From NCBI GenBank assembly GCA_905478555.1, contig CAJQIZ010000030.1, positions 1 to 34,217 on the forward strand: a DNA stretch of 34,217 bases, written 5' to 3'. This document shows, piece by piece, positions 33,901 through 34,217 of this stretch (positions within the stretch are counted from its first letter, which is position 1; each line of letters begins with the position of its first letter). The notes under the pieces are model-generated. The model was given only the letters and a program-made list of their open reading frames with translations. It made no database searches and was not told where the DNA came from. The position numbers and the translations under genes are program-made. The stretch is from an uncultured Flavobacteriales bacterium (GTDB lineage: Bacteria > Bacteroidota > Bacteroidia > Flavobacteriales > BACL11).

Positions 33901-34217
33901 ACATACAGTATCAAATGTAAAGGAGGCTATAGGTCCTGGATTTACATCAATAGGATGGCTGACAGAATCCATACATCCATATTGATCTGTTATAATAAGT
34001 TGTACATTAAAAGTATTAAAGTTGTTAAATGCATAAATAGGATTTTGAGAAGTATTATTTGTTGGAGGAACAGTAGAATATGTTCCTGCTCCATTCATGT
34101 TCCAATCCCAGTTTGTTATTGTTCCTCCTAGTGGGTTTGTTATAATAGATTGATCTAAGAATTCAGTATTAAATCCTACACATACAGTATCTACTATTGT
34201 AAATATTGTAGTAGGTA
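27910..34217 (-). CDS. Giant PKD-repeat adhesin with T9SS type B sorting domain (5' part beyond window)
   Basis: The frame is open to the window end; 2,100 residues are visible and the N-terminus is missing. Roughly 20 PKD-like modules of ~85-100 residues follow each other, each with a Cys pair near its start (DTVCEADTTHFTNQS, TACWGDATNFIDLS) and the PKD core (WIWDFGDGNTSTIQNPSYTY, WLWNFDDGGSSTQQNPTHLY). The end is a type B C-terminal domain (YVPNSLAPGSGASYDEWTYF, SIFDKFGNIIF, WDGTRNGIPLPQGTYIWKIQ). PKD giants are exported by type IX secretion and usually work in adhesion. Co-operon with the PorP/SprF gene downstream through a TAATG overlap. Confidence 0.95.
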   Translation of the reverse strand, partial: PTTIFTIVDTVCVGFNTEFLDQSIITNPLGGTITNWDWNMNGAGTYSTVPPTNNTSQNPIYAFNNFNTFNVQLIITDQYGCMDSVSHPIDVNPGPIASFTFDTVCEADTTHFTNQSTTVPPLGGPIDNYNWDMGGIGQYVNTTSNTSPSPEFIYNNAGIYQVILTVTDINGCQGYDTNTIIVDTIPIAQFTATEVCDSFPTIFTNLSQNTSGTIVSWLWNMNGVGTYQLPNSNTSIDPIYTYDDYGSYLVSLTVTDNNGCSDTWDSTIAVRPIPTANYTISDACWPQEPLCTGVLFDLDGNSSVSQPLGGSLDFSYWILDGGTPVTIPYSNTYSTSFTPAGQHTIQYIVETEYGCLDTSEIDTLDVVDIPICGFDVIDTLCVNDSSLYVDTNLSTGYILTYQWEIFNSTGTQLVWNSGWIPWINSGVNIPAFPSLFQSSSDTSYVISLSVGNCCDTVTCTDTIIIQPLPIIGQGIYNNPVYIATGNTTTVFLNSYIDTINTDTVFIDWGDATYDTVISQAPIQPYFSNQIHTYNNIGIYPIAITALNNCGQTDTILYVEVVYNPLVSEFLMLDSNGCAGNCFQFRETSFQHPNTEVYWCWDWDPTLSPNCNSSNFPTWIPYQLDNIITHCYTEPGEYNVYHKIQDTLTGFWDTTVYQLTVYPNPEAKIDSCNNICEGISSTWYDGSTIDNSQTPNDISNIVGRDWFVDGNYITSTTNLTHTFSQCGNHEIVLQVTTDSDPPCIDYDTCNIFVYCLPTANFDVFPDSSCLGNGITQFDGGIPISTNGTGQIQDYDWTFVSSANPPTSCCSHLSQTTFTNNGNWLVDLEVTDQYGCTDIHTDTIIINGSMTANFNWDIACEGDSTHFNSEYPISSPNANAWLWNFDDGGSSTQQNPTHLYNSAGDYIVHLTVYDTGYLDSTDCMDDTTFTVHVRENPTAIFTADTACWGDATNFIDLSLQGDTLLETVRSWYFNSDTLIDATSLNPTNIFDSCGLNFYNITMSVTDLYSCSDDTTISISISCPPTASFVMDTACLGYPTRDSNTSIPGTFQITNYQWYNFIGYYPGFSVNYTPVTNFTFLNSGWQNVTTLIISDYLGCSDTISEFAFVYTNPTAIISAIDTVCEGTQIDFNSLFSIDGSTSINQWIWDFGDGNTSTIQNPSYTYIDTCGLFYVTLQVVDSNGCTHDTTYNIFINCNPNADFTWVSVCEGIETSFNDNSTTPQNFNITSWEWNFGITAGIDDILQDPTYLYDTCGNDIFTVTLVVGDNQTPVNCYNTYQETISVACNPIASFYSDTVCVGDNTLFTSTSTSGGTDSIMSYTWTHYVGTYMPPLNNPTSMFTFNNSGITSPSELVVMTNYGCTDTVFNISYVRANPIASWNTINTNYCEDSTIYFMDNSTLSDGSSPTLGIGGNINTNWWIFQNGVTSNSTNTISDILDPNVIYYTGGDWNIYYYIEDQYGCYDLDTTQINIDYLPNIDFSWIDTCAGKDICFTDLSTQTTNPIVQWDWDWMDASGNHSSDTNPCYDFPFVSSVTGSYHSVSLTIMDNQGCRNDTTMYEIQLWPVPIADIDLFDICQGMEPFTFSDISTLNTSIFNHSFNPFERNWWFNSLEPIPPENNSPWYFNPLDESPINNLSFPAGTYDVTLYVISDHGCSDFRTKPVRYEQQPIINFDTLIDGYPNIPCLLAGETIDYTYTNNSLYYNNYLFTIWDSLHSNFIANETSNNIGVAYTYPIPHAGVFDFNLLLENEINSNLTCIDTVSFKIHVYPEPIAEFNPCDTAGCDSLVVNFRDITDDKYSEGYKLHGGIDSISYWEWNFGDATLPVYNTDNIIHTYYNTQDISYYPQLTIETNNGCVSKTVNCNIFVKSAPIASFVTPPNQGNSPPFGTYWFESSSTTGDGITSATSSEYDFTWKLNEEIGQAIIFNANHPRVIEGVPDTILFQYNSFPDPIDGFSNVTAWLIVEDKITVNGVTCVDSVKYTFPIAYYNGLYVPNSLAPGSGASYDEWTYFLPKGKSLIEYELSIFDKFGNIIFRTNKLDVTGAPLEAWDGTRNGIPLPQGTYIWKIQAVFSDGSSWPGIGYSNNPDDPYVDINNKGKRSGAIYLIR

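Overview
The window reads as chromosomal DNA of an AT-rich Bacteroidota bacterium, most likely a marine-type member of the Flavobacteriales (lineage inferred). The evidence is a set of secreted proteins with type IX secretion (T9SS) tails, PorP/SprF proteins paired with giant SprB/PKD adhesins, lipoproteins and YARHG, DUF1566 and choice-of-anchor-B proteins typical of the phylum, and Bacteroidota -7 promoter boxes (TAnnTTTG) in place of Shine-Dalgarno sites.

Layout. 1-2.5 kb: three secreted-protein genes (a T9SS type A protein cut by the window edge, a truncated fragment, a leucine-rich-repeat protein). 2.57-9.23 kb: an array in which one or two small genes alternate with copies of a ~117-137 bp repeat. 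All copies have the same orientation while the genes point both ways. The cargo is a GNAT acetyltransferase, a YARHG protein, a tiny membrane protein, a lipoprotein, a two-gene membrane pair, another membrane protein with a decayed neighbour, and a YqhA protein. 9.2-9.6 kb: hairpins and repeat fragments. 9.6-11.5 kb: htpG. 11.6-21.0 kb: accessory secreted proteins (DUF1566 lipoprotein, LRR protein, MORN protein, choice-of-anchor-B protein, an unknown), a DUF805 gene between two 45-bp direct repeats, a decaying methyltransferase, two housekeeping-like genes (DUF3108, DUF4442), diverged copies of the array repeat, and duplicated remnants of a phage-type DUF5681 gene. 21.2 kb: tRNA-Ser(UGA). 21.4-34.2 kb: two convergent two-gene units, each a giant adhesin followed, with a 1-nt TAATG overlap, by a PorP/SprF partner; one partner also carries thrombospondin type 3 repeats and an OmpA domain.

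How the parts fit. The adhesin-PorP/SprF pairs and the many T9SS-tailed proteins point to a cell surface built by type IX secretion. The most unusual feature is the gene-repeat-gene array, which resembles an integron cassette array in layout, cassette size and one-way repeat orientation. The repeats lack paired canonical attC boxes and no integrase lies in the window. They do contain a split dyad (GTAG-N3-GATTA facing TAATC-N3-CTAC) that could fold into a two-box hairpin. Many genes, in the array and elsewhere, have a -7 promoter box 4-7 nt before ATG, so their mRNAs are probably leaderless and each gene carries its own start signals.
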